A DNA stretch of 64,000 bases, from contig JBKBKB010000001.1 of the NCBI GenBank assembly GCA_046294735.1, positions 62,001-126,000 on the forward strand, in the 5' to 3' direction. The notes under the pieces were generated by a model. It had not been told where the DNA came from. It saw only the letters and a program-made list of their open reading frames with translations, and ran no database searches. The position numbers and the translations under genes were made by a program. Positions 24,789 to 32,367 of the stretch are shown here, piece by piece (within the stretch, counting starts at the first letter, position 1; each line of letters starts with the position of its first letter). Origin of the DNA: 34-65-8 sp046294735. GTDB lineage: Bacteria > Pseudomonadota > Alphaproteobacteria > Sphingomonadales > Sphingomonadaceae.

Positions 24789-25608
24789 AGCGATACTCGA
24801 ACTCCTTGACGTAGCGGGCAAGGTGCTTGCCGCTGACGCTGGTGTGCGTCCCGTTGAGTGAGCATTTCAGGTGCCGCCAGAAGTTCTCGATTGCGTTCAC
24901 TGACGCACCGTCCTTGCCGACATACTCGCCCGCATTGTGATTGACCCGTGTATGGGTGAAGCCTTCAAAGCGCAGCGCGTGATAGCTGTGCAGGTAGTCG
25001 GTGTGGACCGTGGTGCCCTTGCGGACATTGGCCTTGACCTTGGGCAGGAGGGTTGCCCGCTTCACGTCCGGAACGATGGTGGTGACAACTTCACCGCCGC
25101 GCTCCAGCATCCCGAGAACGACCGTCTTGTTTTCAAGATGCCGACCTTTGCCCTTGCCCGGCTGCCTGCCACCGACCAGCGTTTCGTCAACCTCAACGTG
25201 CTTGCCCTTGCCGCCCAGCTTCCGGTCCCCGTCAACGTCCGCCATGTGATCGCGGATCAGTGCGGCCATGCGCCAAGCCGTCTTGTAAGTGACGCCTAGC
25301 TGGCGCTGTAGTTCCTTGGCGCTGACACCGTGCCGCGTGGTCGTGAACAGGTGGATTGCATAGAACCACAGTTGCAGCGGAGTGCGGGTCTGCTGGAACG
25401 GAGTGCCCACGGTCGGGTGCAGGTGGTGACCGCACCACTGGCACGAATAAGCGCGCTCTGCCTTGATGCGAAACCACTTGGAAGGGCGCTCGCAAGAGGG
25501 GCAAACGAAGCCTTGGCCGAACCGCACGTCAAACAGGTGCTGGAGGCAAGTTTCATCGTCCGGATAGAGACGGAAAAAAGCGGCGGTTGTGAGGGGCTTC
25601 GTTGTCAT
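24718..25608 (-). CDS. IS1595-family transposase
   Basis: A 296-residue transposase. The N-terminal zinc ribbon has Cys36/Cys39 and Cys56/Cys59 (FVCPSCE, CQWCG). It is followed by a helix-turn-helix-like region (SAKELQRQLGVTYKTAWRM). The ISXO2-like DDE nuclease core shows Asp141 in HVEVDETLVGG, Asp204 in TVHTDYLHSYH and Glu241 in NAIENFWRHLK. All three acidic residues are present, so the enzyme is probably active. The C-terminus (RFNRRNRPETMLPELLG) is short and overlaps the small passenger gene. Confidence 0.93.
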   Translation of the reverse strand: MTTKPLTTAAFFRLYPDDETCLQHLFDVRFGQGFVCPSCERPSKWFRIKAERAYSCQWCGHHLHPTVGTPFQQTRTPLQLWFYAIHLFTTTRHGVSAKELQRQLGVTYKTAWRMAALIRDHMADVDGDRKLGGKGKHVEVDETLVGGRQPGKGKGRHLENKTVVLGMLERGGEVVTTIVPDVKRATLLPKVKANVRKGTTVHTDYLHSYHALRFEGFTHTRVNHNAGEYVGKDGASVNAIENFWRHLKCSLNGTHTSVSGKHLARYVKEFEYRFNRRNRPETMLPELLGTFRPLNG

Positions 25609-25633
25609 GCCCCATCATATAGCGCCATCTATT

Positions 25634-25657
25634 ACGTATGTAAAGGGGATGCACCCC
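25634..25657 (-). repeat. Terminal inverted repeat, right
   Basis: Reads inward as GGGGTGCATCCCCTT, ending CATACGT. It is the partner of the repeat at 23569-23592. Confidence 0.87.
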
Positions 25658-25665
25658 GGTAGTAT
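25658..25665. repeat. Target-site duplication, right copy
   Basis: Exact copy of GGTAGTAT. Its last base is the first base of the TTGACA promoter element of the next gene. Confidence 0.85.
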
Positions 25666-25721
25666 TGACATAGTCAGCGAATCACGACATATAGTCGCAC
25701 ATACCTGACATATTGACAGGT
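25665..25721 (+). promoter_or_regulatory. Promoter and three operator-like repeats upstream of the XRE regulator
   Basis: A consensus TTGACA (25665-25670) is 17 nt from CATATA (25688-25693). Three inverted repeats, each containing GACATA, cover it: TGAC-ATA-GTCA (25666-25676) on the -35, CGAC-ATATA-GTCG (25685-25697) on the -10, and ACCTGACA-TAT-TGACAGGT (25703-25721) just after the expected start. Their GACATA cores are 19 and 21 nt apart. This is the layout of an autorepressed promoter. Confidence 0.6.
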
Positions 25722-25733
25722 GAGAGTGACACC

Positions 25734-25928
25734 ATGAACAACCGACTCAAAGTGCTGCGCGCGGAGCGCGACTGGAGCCAGGCAGAACTGGCCGGTCGTC
25801 TCGACGTGTCCCGCCAGGCGGTCAACGCGATTGAGACCGGCAAGCACGATCCATCCCTGCCGCTCGCCTTCCGCATCGCGCGGCTGTTTGGCATGCCAAT
25901 CGAGGAGATTTTCCATGACGGTGAATGA
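25734..25928 (+). CDS. XRE-family helix-turn-helix regulator (small)
   Basis: A 64-residue single-domain DNA-binding protein. Residues 14-36 form the helix-turn-helix (WSQAELAGRLDVSRQAVNAIE), followed by TGKHDPSLPLAFRIARLFGMPIEEIF, the standard ending of this compact group. It probably represses its own promoter through the GACATA sites. The next gene overlaps it by 14 nt and encodes a membrane protein, a common pairing for these regulators. The start ATG 25734 has GGTGAGAG upstream. Confidence 0.9.
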   Translation: MNNRLKVLRAERDWSQAELAGRLDVSRQAVNAIETGKHDPSLPLAFRIARLFGMPIEEIFHDGE

Positions 25929-26346
25929 CACTGCCGCCCCCGTAAGTGGCGAAGCACGGCTGAAGGCCCGCCGATCGGCGTTCTTCCGCTATATAGCGCT
26001 TTTTCTTAGTGCCGGGTTCGTCGCGGGAATGATGAGCGGCGTGGCCGCGGCCTATGTCGCCGATGGGATCGTACCCGCCGGATTGCTGATCGCGATCTGG
26101 GCGTTGGTGATCATGGGGTTTGCCTGGTTCACCCGCGATTATTTCCGGCGGGTCGACGAACTGGACCTGCTCGATAACCTCTGGGCCAGCACCTTCGGGC
26201 TCTACGTCTACATCGTCGTGTTCGGTTCATGGTATCTGTTCCACGATGTCGGGCTGGTGCCCGAGCCAGACCAGTACCTGATCTTTGCGGCAACCCTGAT
26301 TGCCACAACCGCAGGCTATCTCGCCCGCAAGGCCGGATTACGCTGA
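25915..26346 (+). CDS. Small membrane protein paired with the XRE regulator
   Basis: A 143-residue protein with four predicted hydrophobic segments: about 28-50 (YIALFLSAGFVAGMMSGVAA region), 55-75, 95-115 (TFGLYVYIVVFGSWYLF) and 120-138. No enzymatic motif is seen. It overlaps the regulator gene by 14 nt, so the two are translated together. Its role is unknown. In such pairs the membrane protein is sometimes thought to sense a signal or to be the regulated output. Confidence 0.8.
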   Translation: MTVNDTAAPVSGEARLKARRSAFFRYIALFLSAGFVAGMMSGVAAAYVADGIVPAGLLIAIWALVIMGFAWFTRDYFRRVDELDLLDNLWASTFGLYVYIVVFGSWYLFHDVGLVPEPDQYLIFAATLIATTAGYLARKAGLR

Positions 26347-26388
26347 AGCCCTTCCACTGATACACTCCCCCAACCGAAGGAACCGACC

Positions 26389-27300
26389 ATGAAGAAACTG
26401 CTTGCTTCGCTCACTTGCGGCACGGCCGCGATCGGGCTGTTGTTCGCCGCCCCCGTGCTGGCTGACGACACCGCAGCCGCTCCAACAGCAACCACCCCGG
26501 CCAAGCCCGCCCTGTGGAAGGTCGCTGACGAGGATACCACCATTTACCTGTTCGGCACTGTCCACATCTTGCCTGAAGGGATCGACTGGTTCCACGGCCC
26601 GGTCAGCACCGCCCTAACCGCATCCGACGTGCTGGTGACGGAAATCCCGATTGGCCCGGAATCGGATATGAAGATGGCGCAGCTGACCATGGCCACGGGA
26701 ATGCTCCCTGCAGGAACCAGTCTGCGCACTCTGCTGAACGAGGAGGACCGCACGACTTACGAAGCCGCAATGTCCTCGCTTGGGGTTCCGGTCGAGGCCT
26801 TTGACGCCTTCAAGCCGTGGATGGCAGGGCTTACGCTCACGGTTCTTCCCTTGATGCAGCAAGGTTATTCGCTCGACGCCGGGGTCGAGAAGCAGCTGCT
26901 CAAACTGGCTGGCCCGGACAAGCCGCTGGATGCTTTGGAAACTGTCGAGTTTCAGCTCGGCCTGTTTGACGGGATGGAACAGAATGAGCAGATCGCATTC
27001 CTGATCGCTTCCGCATCGACCATTGATCAAGTGACGCCCACGCTCAATGCCATGGTCGGGAAATGGGCCGAAGGCGATGTCGAAGGGCTGGCAGCAATCA
27101 TGAACCAGGAATTGAGCGATCCGGCCGTGGCCGAGGCCCTGCTCTATTCGCGCAACGCCAACTGGGCGGAATGGATCGACGCACGGCTCGACATGCCGGG
27201 CACGGTGTTCATGGCCGTCGGCGCGGGCCACCTCGCCGGTGACCGCAGCGTGCAGGATCTGCTCGCACAGCGCGGCATTGAAACCGCGCGCGTGCAATGA
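26389..27300 (+). CDS. TraB/GumN family secreted protein (copy 1)
   Basis: A 303-residue protein with a cleavable signal peptide (MKKLLASLTCGTAAIGLLFA, cleavage after VLADD region). The TraB/GumN fold shows its two motifs: LFGTVHILPEG near the N-terminus and VGAGHLAGDRSVQDLL near the C-terminus, as expected for the Tiki-like putative metalloprotease family. The substrate is unknown. It is likely periplasmic. The stop overlaps the second copy as ATGA. Confidence 0.88.
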   Translation: MKKLLASLTCGTAAIGLLFAAPVLADDTAAAPTATTPAKPALWKVADEDTTIYLFGTVHILPEGIDWFHGPVSTALTASDVLVTEIPIGPESDMKMAQLTMATGMLPAGTSLRTLLNEEDRTTYEAAMSSLGVPVEAFDAFKPWMAGLTLTVLPLMQQGYSLDAGVEKQLLKLAGPDKPLDALETVEFQLGLFDGMEQNEQIAFLIASASTIDQVTPTLNAMVGKWAEGDVEGLAAIMNQELSDPAVAEALLYSRNANWAEWIDARLDMPGTVFMAVGAGHLAGDRSVQDLLAQRGIETARVQ

Positions 27301-28178
27301 CCGGCGCGCTCCGGCTTGCATTCGGGCTGGTGGCAGCAATGCTGCTGACAGCCTGCGGCAAGCCGGACCCGGATGCCCCGCCGCCCTCGCCGATCCTCTA
27401 CGAGCTGGCCTCGGCAGACGGATCGGTCGAGGGCTGGCTGTTCGGCACGATCCATGCTCTGCCGGACGGGACCAAATGGCAAACCCCCGCGATCGAGCGG
27501 GCCATTGCCGGGGCCGACCTGCTGGTGGTCGAGATTGCCGACCTCGACGATCGGGCGGGCGCCACTGCACTGTTCAATGCCAGAGCGGCCGCGCACGGCC
27601 AGCCCGGCATCCTCGAACGGGTGCCGGGCGAACTGCGTCCGGCACTCGCCGGATTGGTTGACCGCAGCGGCCTGAGCTATGACGATCTGGGCCGCGTCGA
27701 TACCTGGGCCGCCGCCCTCATGCTGGCCCAGACGGTCCGCCATGGCGACAGCCGCAACGGCGTTGACCGGGCTCTGGTGCGCGCTTTCAAGGGTCGCGAG
27801 GTAATCGAACTGGAAGGCATGGCGGAGCAGTTTGCCATGTTCGACGACCTGCCCGAGCGCGAGCAGCGCGACATGCTGGCGGCGGTGGTGCGGGACCAGC
27901 AGCGCGCACGGGACGACCCCGGCCGCCTCACCCGGGCATGGCTTTCGGGTGATATCGACCGGCTGATCGATCCGGCCAATTCAACCCTGCTGGCCGATCC
28001 GGAACTGCGCCATGTCTTGCTGACCCGTCGCAACGCGGAGTGGGCCCCTTTCCTGGCCCGCCTGTTGAGACGGGAGCACCGGGTACTGGTCGCCGTCGGT
28101 GCGGGCCATCTGCCCGGGCCGGACGGGCTGGCCGCCCTGCTGGACGCGGAAGGCTTCACCGTCCGCGCCGTCCGGTAA
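27297..28178 (+). CDS. TraB/GumN family lipoprotein-like protein (copy 2)
   Basis: A 293-residue paralogue of the preceding protein, in the same operon. The N-terminus FGLVAAMLLTACGKPD has a lipobox (LTAC), so it is probably an envelope lipoprotein. The motifs LFGTIHALPDG and VGAGHLPGPDGLAALL are conserved. The two copies differ widely outside the motifs, so the duplication is probably old and the two localisations may have been divided between them. Confidence 0.87.
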   Translation: MTGALRLAFGLVAAMLLTACGKPDPDAPPPSPILYELASADGSVEGWLFGTIHALPDGTKWQTPAIERAIAGADLLVVEIADLDDRAGATALFNARAAAHGQPGILERVPGELRPALAGLVDRSGLSYDDLGRVDTWAAALMLAQTVRHGDSRNGVDRALVRAFKGREVIELEGMAEQFAMFDDLPEREQRDMLAAVVRDQQRARDDPGRLTRAWLSGDIDRLIDPANSTLLADPELRHVLLTRRNAEWAPFLARLLRREHRVLVAVGAGHLPGPDGLAALLDAEGFTVRAVR

Positions 28179-28184
28179 CTGCCC

Positions 28185-28212
28185 TTGCGTTTTCGCCCGC
28201 CCTCGCTATAGG
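28185..28212 (+). promoter_or_regulatory. Candidate rplY promoter
   Basis: TTGCGT (28185-28190) and TATAGG (28207-28212) are 16 nt apart, about 82 nt before the rplY ATG. By-eye call. Confidence 0.4.
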
Positions 28213-28294
28213 GCCGCCCTTCGGCGCCATGGTCATCCCTGGAGGCGTGGCGGACCGAGCTGTAACACTCAATGCATTTCGAAAGGCAATACCG

Positions 28295-28918
28295 ATGAGC
28301 GACGCTCTGACCCTGCCGGCCGAGACGCGCGAACGGGCTGGCAAGGGAGCCTCCCGTGCACTGCGTCGCGAAGGCCGTGTCCCCGCCGTGATCTATGGCG
28401 GCAAGGACGAACCCATCCTGATCCACGTCGAGGGCAAGGAACTGTTCCGGCAAATGATGACCGGGCATTTCATGAACTCGATCGTCACCATTGAAGTCGG
28501 CGGCAAGCGTATTAACACCCTTCCGAAGGATGTGGCGCAGCACCCGGTTTCCGATCGTCCGCTCCATGTCGACTTCCTGCGCCTGAACAAGGACTCCAAG
28601 GTCGACGTGCAGGTTCCGGTCGTGTTCATCAACGAAGATGCCAGCCCCGGCCTCAAGAAGGGTGGCGTGCTCAACATCGTCCGCCACGAGCTTGAACTGG
28701 TGTGCGACGCCAACCGTATCCCAACGGAAGTCAGCATTGACGTGACCGGCAAGGACGTGGGCGATTCGATCCACATCAGCGAAGTGACTCTGCCCGAAGG
28801 TTCGGTGAGTGCAATCACCGACCGCGATTTCACCATCGCCACGCTGGTCGCCCCATCGGCCCTGAAGAAGGCCGAAGGCGCTGCCGCCGCCGAGGAAGAA
28901 ACCGAAGCCGAAGGCTGA
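28295..28918 (+). CDS. rplY: 50S ribosomal protein L25/general stress protein Ctc
   Basis: A 207-residue long-form L25 (TL5/CTC type) that binds 5S rRNA. The N-terminal domain (about 1-95) has GKGASRALRREGRVPAVIYG. The C-terminal beta domain runs from VQVPVVFINEDASPGLKKGG to about 185, followed by an Ala/Glu-rich tail. The start is MSDALTLPA with GAAAGG upstream; an open frame further upstream is not part of the protein. A strong terminator follows. Confidence 0.95.
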   Translation: MSDALTLPAETRERAGKGASRALRREGRVPAVIYGGKDEPILIHVEGKELFRQMMTGHFMNSIVTIEVGGKRINTLPKDVAQHPVSDRPLHVDFLRLNKDSKVDVQVPVVFINEDASPGLKKGGVLNIVRHELELVCDANRIPTEVSIDVTGKDVGDSIHISEVTLPEGSVSAITDRDFTIATLVAPSALKKAEGAAAAEEETEAEG

Positions 28919-28938
28919 AAACTTCCACCGCAATACCA

Positions 28939-28979
28939 AAACGCCGGTTCCGCGCCATGCGGCACCGGCGTTTTCTTTT
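28939..28979 (+). terminator. Rho-independent terminator after rplY
   Basis: AAACGCCGGT (28939-28948) pairs with ACCGGCGTTT (28963-28972), followed by TTCTTTT. Confidence 0.85.
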
Positions 28980-29002
28980 GACCGGGGCATGGTTAGGGAG
29001 CG

Positions 29003-29575
29003 ATGATGCAAATCTGGGCAGGCCTCGGCAACCCCGGTCCGCAATATGCGATGCACCGGCACAATATCGGCTTCATGGTCTGCGACGTGATCGCGGAAAT
29101 GCAAGGCTTCGGCCCGGTGCAGAAGAAGTTTTCCGGCTGGACCCAGGAAGGGCGGATCGGCACGCACAAGGTGCTGCTGCTCAAACCCGCCACCTATATG
29201 AACGAAAGCGGCCGCGCGGTGGCCGAGGCGCTGCGGTTCTACAAGCTGGAACCGGACGCACTGACCGTATTCCATGACGAGCTCGATCTCGATCCGTTCC
29301 GGGTCAAGGTCCGCGTCGGCGGGGGGCTGGCCGGGCACAACGGGCTGCGGTCCATCAACCAGCATCTGGGGCCGGATTTCCGCCGCGTGCGGATCGGCAT
29401 CGGCCATCCGGGGCACAAGGAACGGGTCACCGGCCACGTGCTGGGCAACTACGCCAAGCCGGAAATGGACGACCTGGTCGCCATGCTCGGCGCCATCGGC
29501 GCGGAGGCGGAATGGCTCGCCAAGGGCGACGACGCGCGCTTCATGAACGAATATGCGCTGCGGATGCAGGGTTGA
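29003..29575 (+). CDS. pth: Peptidyl-tRNA hydrolase
   Basis: A 190-residue esterase that recycles peptidyl-tRNA released from stalled ribosomes. Conserved features are WAGLGNPGPQY, the catalytic histidine in RHNIGFM, KPATYMNESG, HDELDLDPFRVKVR and GLAGHNGLRSI. It begins with two ATG codons (29003 and 29006), and either may be used. The rplY-pth order is common in proteobacteria. A terminator lies between them here, so pth has its own promoter or depends on read-through. Confidence 0.96.
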   Translation: MMQIWAGLGNPGPQYAMHRHNIGFMVCDVIAEMQGFGPVQKKFSGWTQEGRIGTHKVLLLKPATYMNESGRAVAEALRFYKLEPDALTVFHDELDLDPFRVKVRVGGGLAGHNGLRSINQHLGPDFRRVRIGIGHPGHKERVTGHVLGNYAKPEMDDLVAMLGAIGAEAEWLAKGDDARFMNEYALRMQG

Positions 29576-29712
29576 GTTCCGGCGCAGCGCGCTCAAACTC
29601 CGACCCGCGGCTGCGCACGGAGGCGGCCCTTGCCCCCTGGCCCGGCAAGGTCGTGCGCCTGAAAAGCCCGCGCGAACTTGCACAATGGCGAAAGCTGAAT
29701 AACCTGTCCTGA
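29572..29712 (+). CDS. Possible small protein, 46 residues
   Basis: A TTG codon overlaps the pth stop as TTGA and opens a 46-codon frame (LSSGAARSNSDPRLRTEAA, ending ELAQWRKLNNLS). The sequence is basic with a plausible amphipathic end, but there is no known domain and only a weak GCAGGG ribosome site. It could be a coupled micro-gene or chance. Confidence 0.35.
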   Translation: MSSGAARSNSDPRLRTEAALAPWPGKVVRLKSPRELAQWRKLNNLS

Positions 29713-29744
29713 CGCCGTTCCACCACCAGTCAAGGACCACCCCG

Positions 29745-30734
29745 ATGCCCCGACTTGACCGCCGCAGCCTGCTCGCCGGAGCTGCCGCCGCTTCTGCGCT
29801 CGCCACCGCCGCGCCCTTGCGCGCTGCCACCGGCGAACCGGACCTCAAAGGCAAGGCAATCTTGATTACCGGCTCGTCCTCAGGCTTTGGTCGGCTCGGG
29901 GCCGAATATTTCGCCCGGCGCGGTGCCCGGGTTTTTGCCACCATGCGCAACCTCCCCCGGCCCGAAGGCGAGGAACTGCGCGCGCTGGCCGCAGCGGACA
30001 AGCTCGATATCCACCTGATCGAGATCGATGTCCTGTCTGACGAACAGGTCGCCGCCGGCGTGGCCGAGGCCGAACGCATCAATGGCGGCCCGCTCGACGT
30101 GCTGATGAACAATGCCGGGATCGGCATTTCAAGCCCGGTCGAAGTGCAGGACATCGAAGCGACACGGCTGATCTTCGATACCAACGTGTTCGGCTGCCAC
30201 CGCCTTGCCCGCGCGGTGCTGCCGGGAATGCGCGCGCGCAAGAGCGGCCAGCTGTTCCAGATCTCCAGCCAGCTTGGCCGGGTCATCGCGCCCTATTCCG
30301 GTCACTACTCCGCCACCAAGTTCGCGCTGGAGGCGATGAGCGAGCAGCTCGCTTATGAACTGGTCCCGCACGGGATCGAGGTGACGATCATCCAGCCCGG
30401 CGGCTATCCCACCGATGTCTGGGTGAACCGCAATGCCTATTCGCAAGCACTCAAGGACCGGCTCGATGAGGTACACTCGTCCGGCTATCCGGAGCAGGTT
30501 GCGCGGATGGGCGTGGAGGACGGCTCCGGCCGCAGCGCCGACCCGATGGACGTGCCGCGCGAAATCGCCCGGATCATCGCCCTGCCGGCCGGCACCCGCC
30601 CCCTGCGCGTGCCCGTCCACCCCGGCCCCAAGCCGCAGGTCGCGATCAACGAGGTGAGCGCGCAGACCCAGGTCGAATGGCTCGGCCGTTCCCCCACCCT
30701 TGGTCCGCTGGTTCGGGCGGTGCACAACGTCTGA
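29745..30734 (+). CDS. SDR family oxidoreductase with Tat-type signal
   Basis: A 329-residue short-chain dehydrogenase. The N-terminus (MPRLDRRSLLAGAAAASALA, then LRAAT) reads as a twin-arginine signal. The NAD(P) fold begins at about residue 36 with ITGSSSGFGRLGAEYF. It has NNAGIG, the serine in FQISSQLGRV and the catalytic YSATK. The combination of an export signal with an NAD(P)-dependent SDR is unusual. The substrate is not known. It is a single gene between pth and ychF. Confidence 0.85.
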   Translation: MPRLDRRSLLAGAAAASALATAAPLRAATGEPDLKGKAILITGSSSGFGRLGAEYFARRGARVFATMRNLPRPEGEELRALAAADKLDIHLIEIDVLSDEQVAAGVAEAERINGGPLDVLMNNAGIGISSPVEVQDIEATRLIFDTNVFGCHRLARAVLPGMRARKSGQLFQISSQLGRVIAPYSGHYSATKFALEAMSEQLAYELVPHGIEVTIIQPGGYPTDVWVNRNAYSQALKDRLDEVHSSGYPEQVARMGVEDGSGRSADPMDVPREIARIIALPAGTRPLRVPVHPGPKPQVAINEVSAQTQVEWLGRSPTLGPLVRAVHNV

Positions 30735-30794
30735 CTGGCGTTGTGCACGGCAGGCGGCTAAGGCCCGCCGCCAAAGCTATCACCGGAGTTTTCG

Positions 30795-31895
30795 ATGGGT
30801 TTCCGTTGCGGGATCGTCGGGCTGCCCAATGTCGGCAAGTCCACGCTGTTCAATGCACTGACCGAGACGCAGGCCGCGCAGGCTGCGAACTACCCGTTCT
30901 GCACGATCGAGCCGAATGTCGGGCAGGTTGCCGTGCCGGACGAACGGCTCGACCGGCTGGCTGAAATCGGCAAGTCGGCCAAAGTCATCCCGACCCAGCT
31001 CGCGTTTGTCGATATTGCCGGTTTGGTTAAAGGCGCGAGCAAGGGCGAAGGCCTGGGCAACCAGTTCCTCGGCAATATCCGCGAAGTTGACGCGGTGGTC
31101 CACGTGCTGCGCTGCTTCGAGGATGACGACATCCAGCACGTCGCCAACAAGGTCGATCCGATCGCGGACGCCGAAGTGGTCGAGACCGAGCTGATGCTGT
31201 CCGATCTCGAAAGCCTTGAAAAGCGCGTTCCGGCGGCTGCCAAGAAAGGTGCCAGCGGAGACAAGGAAGCCAAGGCGATGGCGAGCGTGCTCGGCCAGGC
31301 GCTTGAACTGCTTCGCGAGGGCAAGCCCGCCCGGCTGACAGAGCCCAAGGATGACGAGGAAGCCCGCCTGTTCGCGCAGGCCCAGTTGCTCACGGCCAAG
31401 CCGGTGCTCTATGTCTGCAACGTGGGCGAGGAAGACGCCGCCACCGGCAACGCCCTTTCCGAACTCGTGTTCGCCAAGGCGCAGGCCGAAGGGGCAGAAG
31501 CCGTGGTTGTCTCTGCCGCGATTGAAAGCGAACTCGTCACCATGCCGGTGGAAGATCGGGGCGAGTTTCTCGAAGCTCTCGGCCTCTCCGAGAGCGGCCT
31601 CAGCCGGGTCATCCGCGCAGGCTACAAGCTGCTGGGCCTCAAGACCTTCTTCACCGTTGGCCCGAAGGAAGCACGCGCCTGGACTTTCCCCTCCGGGGCC
31701 AAGGCCCCGCAGGCGGCGGGCGAGATCCACAGCGATTTCGAACGGGGTTTCATCCGGGCCGAAACGATTGCCTTCGATGACTATGTCAATCTTGGTGGCG
31801 AGGCCGGAGCCAAGGAAGCCGGCAAACTGCGCCAGGAAGGCAAGGAATACGTGGTGCAGGATGGTGACGTACTGCTGTTCAAGTTCAATGTCTGA
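30795..31895 (+). CDS. ychF: Redox-regulated ATPase YchF
   Basis: A 366-residue Obg-like P-loop ATPase. GIVGLPNVGKSTLFNALTE is the Walker A motif, DIAGLVKGASKGEGLGNQFL is the switch/G3 region, and the C-terminal TGS domain includes FFTVGPKEARAW. It binds ribosomes and prefers ATP over GTP. The OgrA/YchF length is standard. The stop overlaps the start of the following MaoC gene by 8 nt. Confidence 0.95.
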   Translation: MGFRCGIVGLPNVGKSTLFNALTETQAAQAANYPFCTIEPNVGQVAVPDERLDRLAEIGKSAKVIPTQLAFVDIAGLVKGASKGEGLGNQFLGNIREVDAVVHVLRCFEDDDIQHVANKVDPIADAEVVETELMLSDLESLEKRVPAAAKKGASGDKEAKAMASVLGQALELLREGKPARLTEPKDDEEARLFAQAQLLTAKPVLYVCNVGEEDAATGNALSELVFAKAQAEGAEAVVVSAAIESELVTMPVEDRGEFLEALGLSESGLSRVIRAGYKLLGLKTFFTVGPKEARAWTFPSGAKAPQAAGEIHSDFERGFIRAETIAFDDYVNLGGEAGAKEAGKLRQEGKEYVVQDGDVLLFKFNV

Positions 31896-32367
31896 AAGCC
31901 GCCCGATGTTGCACTACGAAGACCTGGTGGTCGGTTCACGGCAGAGCTTCGGCGCCTATCAGGTCACGCGCAAGGAGGTGATGGAATTTGCGGGCAAATA
32001 TGATCCGCAGCCGTTCCACCTGTCAGACGAGGCTGCGGCGCAGACCCATTTCGGGCGCATCTCTGCCAGCGGGTGGCACACCTGCTCGATGACCATGGCC
32101 ATGATGGTCGAGAACATGAAGACCAATGCCCAGGCCGGACTCGGCTCGCCGGGCGTGGACAGCCTGCGCTGGGTGAAGCCAGTATATCCGGGCGACACGC
32201 TGAGCGTCGAAAGCGAAATCCTGGAAAAGCGCCGCAGCCAGTCGCGCCGGGACATGGGTATTTTCAAGTCCCGCAGCCGGACCTTCAACCAGAATGGCGA
32301 CATCGTGCTGGAAATGGTTTCGAACGGGTTGATCCGGGTGCGGGAGCCAGACGCCCCGATCGAATGA
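31888..32367 (+). CDS. MaoC family (R)-specific enoyl-CoA hydratase/dehydratase
   Basis: A 159-residue hot-dog protein. YDPQPFHLSDEAAAQTHFGR carries the Asp-His pair of the hydratase 2 motif and is followed by ISASGWHTCS. It hydrates (R)-enoyl-CoA or a related dehydratase substrate. The start ATG 31888 overlaps the ychF end; ATG 31906 is an alternative. Its stop touches the stop of the convergent lipoprotein gene without a gap. Confidence 0.88.
   Translation: MSESRPMLHYEDLVVGSRQSFGAYQVTRKEVMEFAGKYDPQPFHLSDEAAAQTHFGRISASGWHTCSMTMAMMVENMKTNAQAGLGSPGVDSLRWVKPVYPGDTLSVESEILEKRRSQSRRDMGIFKSRSRTFNQNGDIVLEMVSNGLIRVREPDAPIE

Larger units (their letters stand above)
23569..25657. mobile_element. IS1595-family transposon with passenger genes
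   Basis: A 2,089-bp element bounded by 24-bp imperfect inverted repeats that match at 21 positions and flanked by an 8-bp direct repeat, the duplication length known for the IS1595 family. It holds a minus-strand transposase gene and two plus-strand passenger genes. Passenger-carrying members are known in this family. The coding DNA of the passengers is visibly more A/T-rich than the flanking chromosome. All parts look intact, so the insertion may be recent. Confidence 0.88.

Noticed and set aside
27677..30286. 869-codon minus-strand frame
   Set aside because: It runs antisense across four well-supported genes (TraB/GumN, rplY, pth, SDR) and shows no domain.
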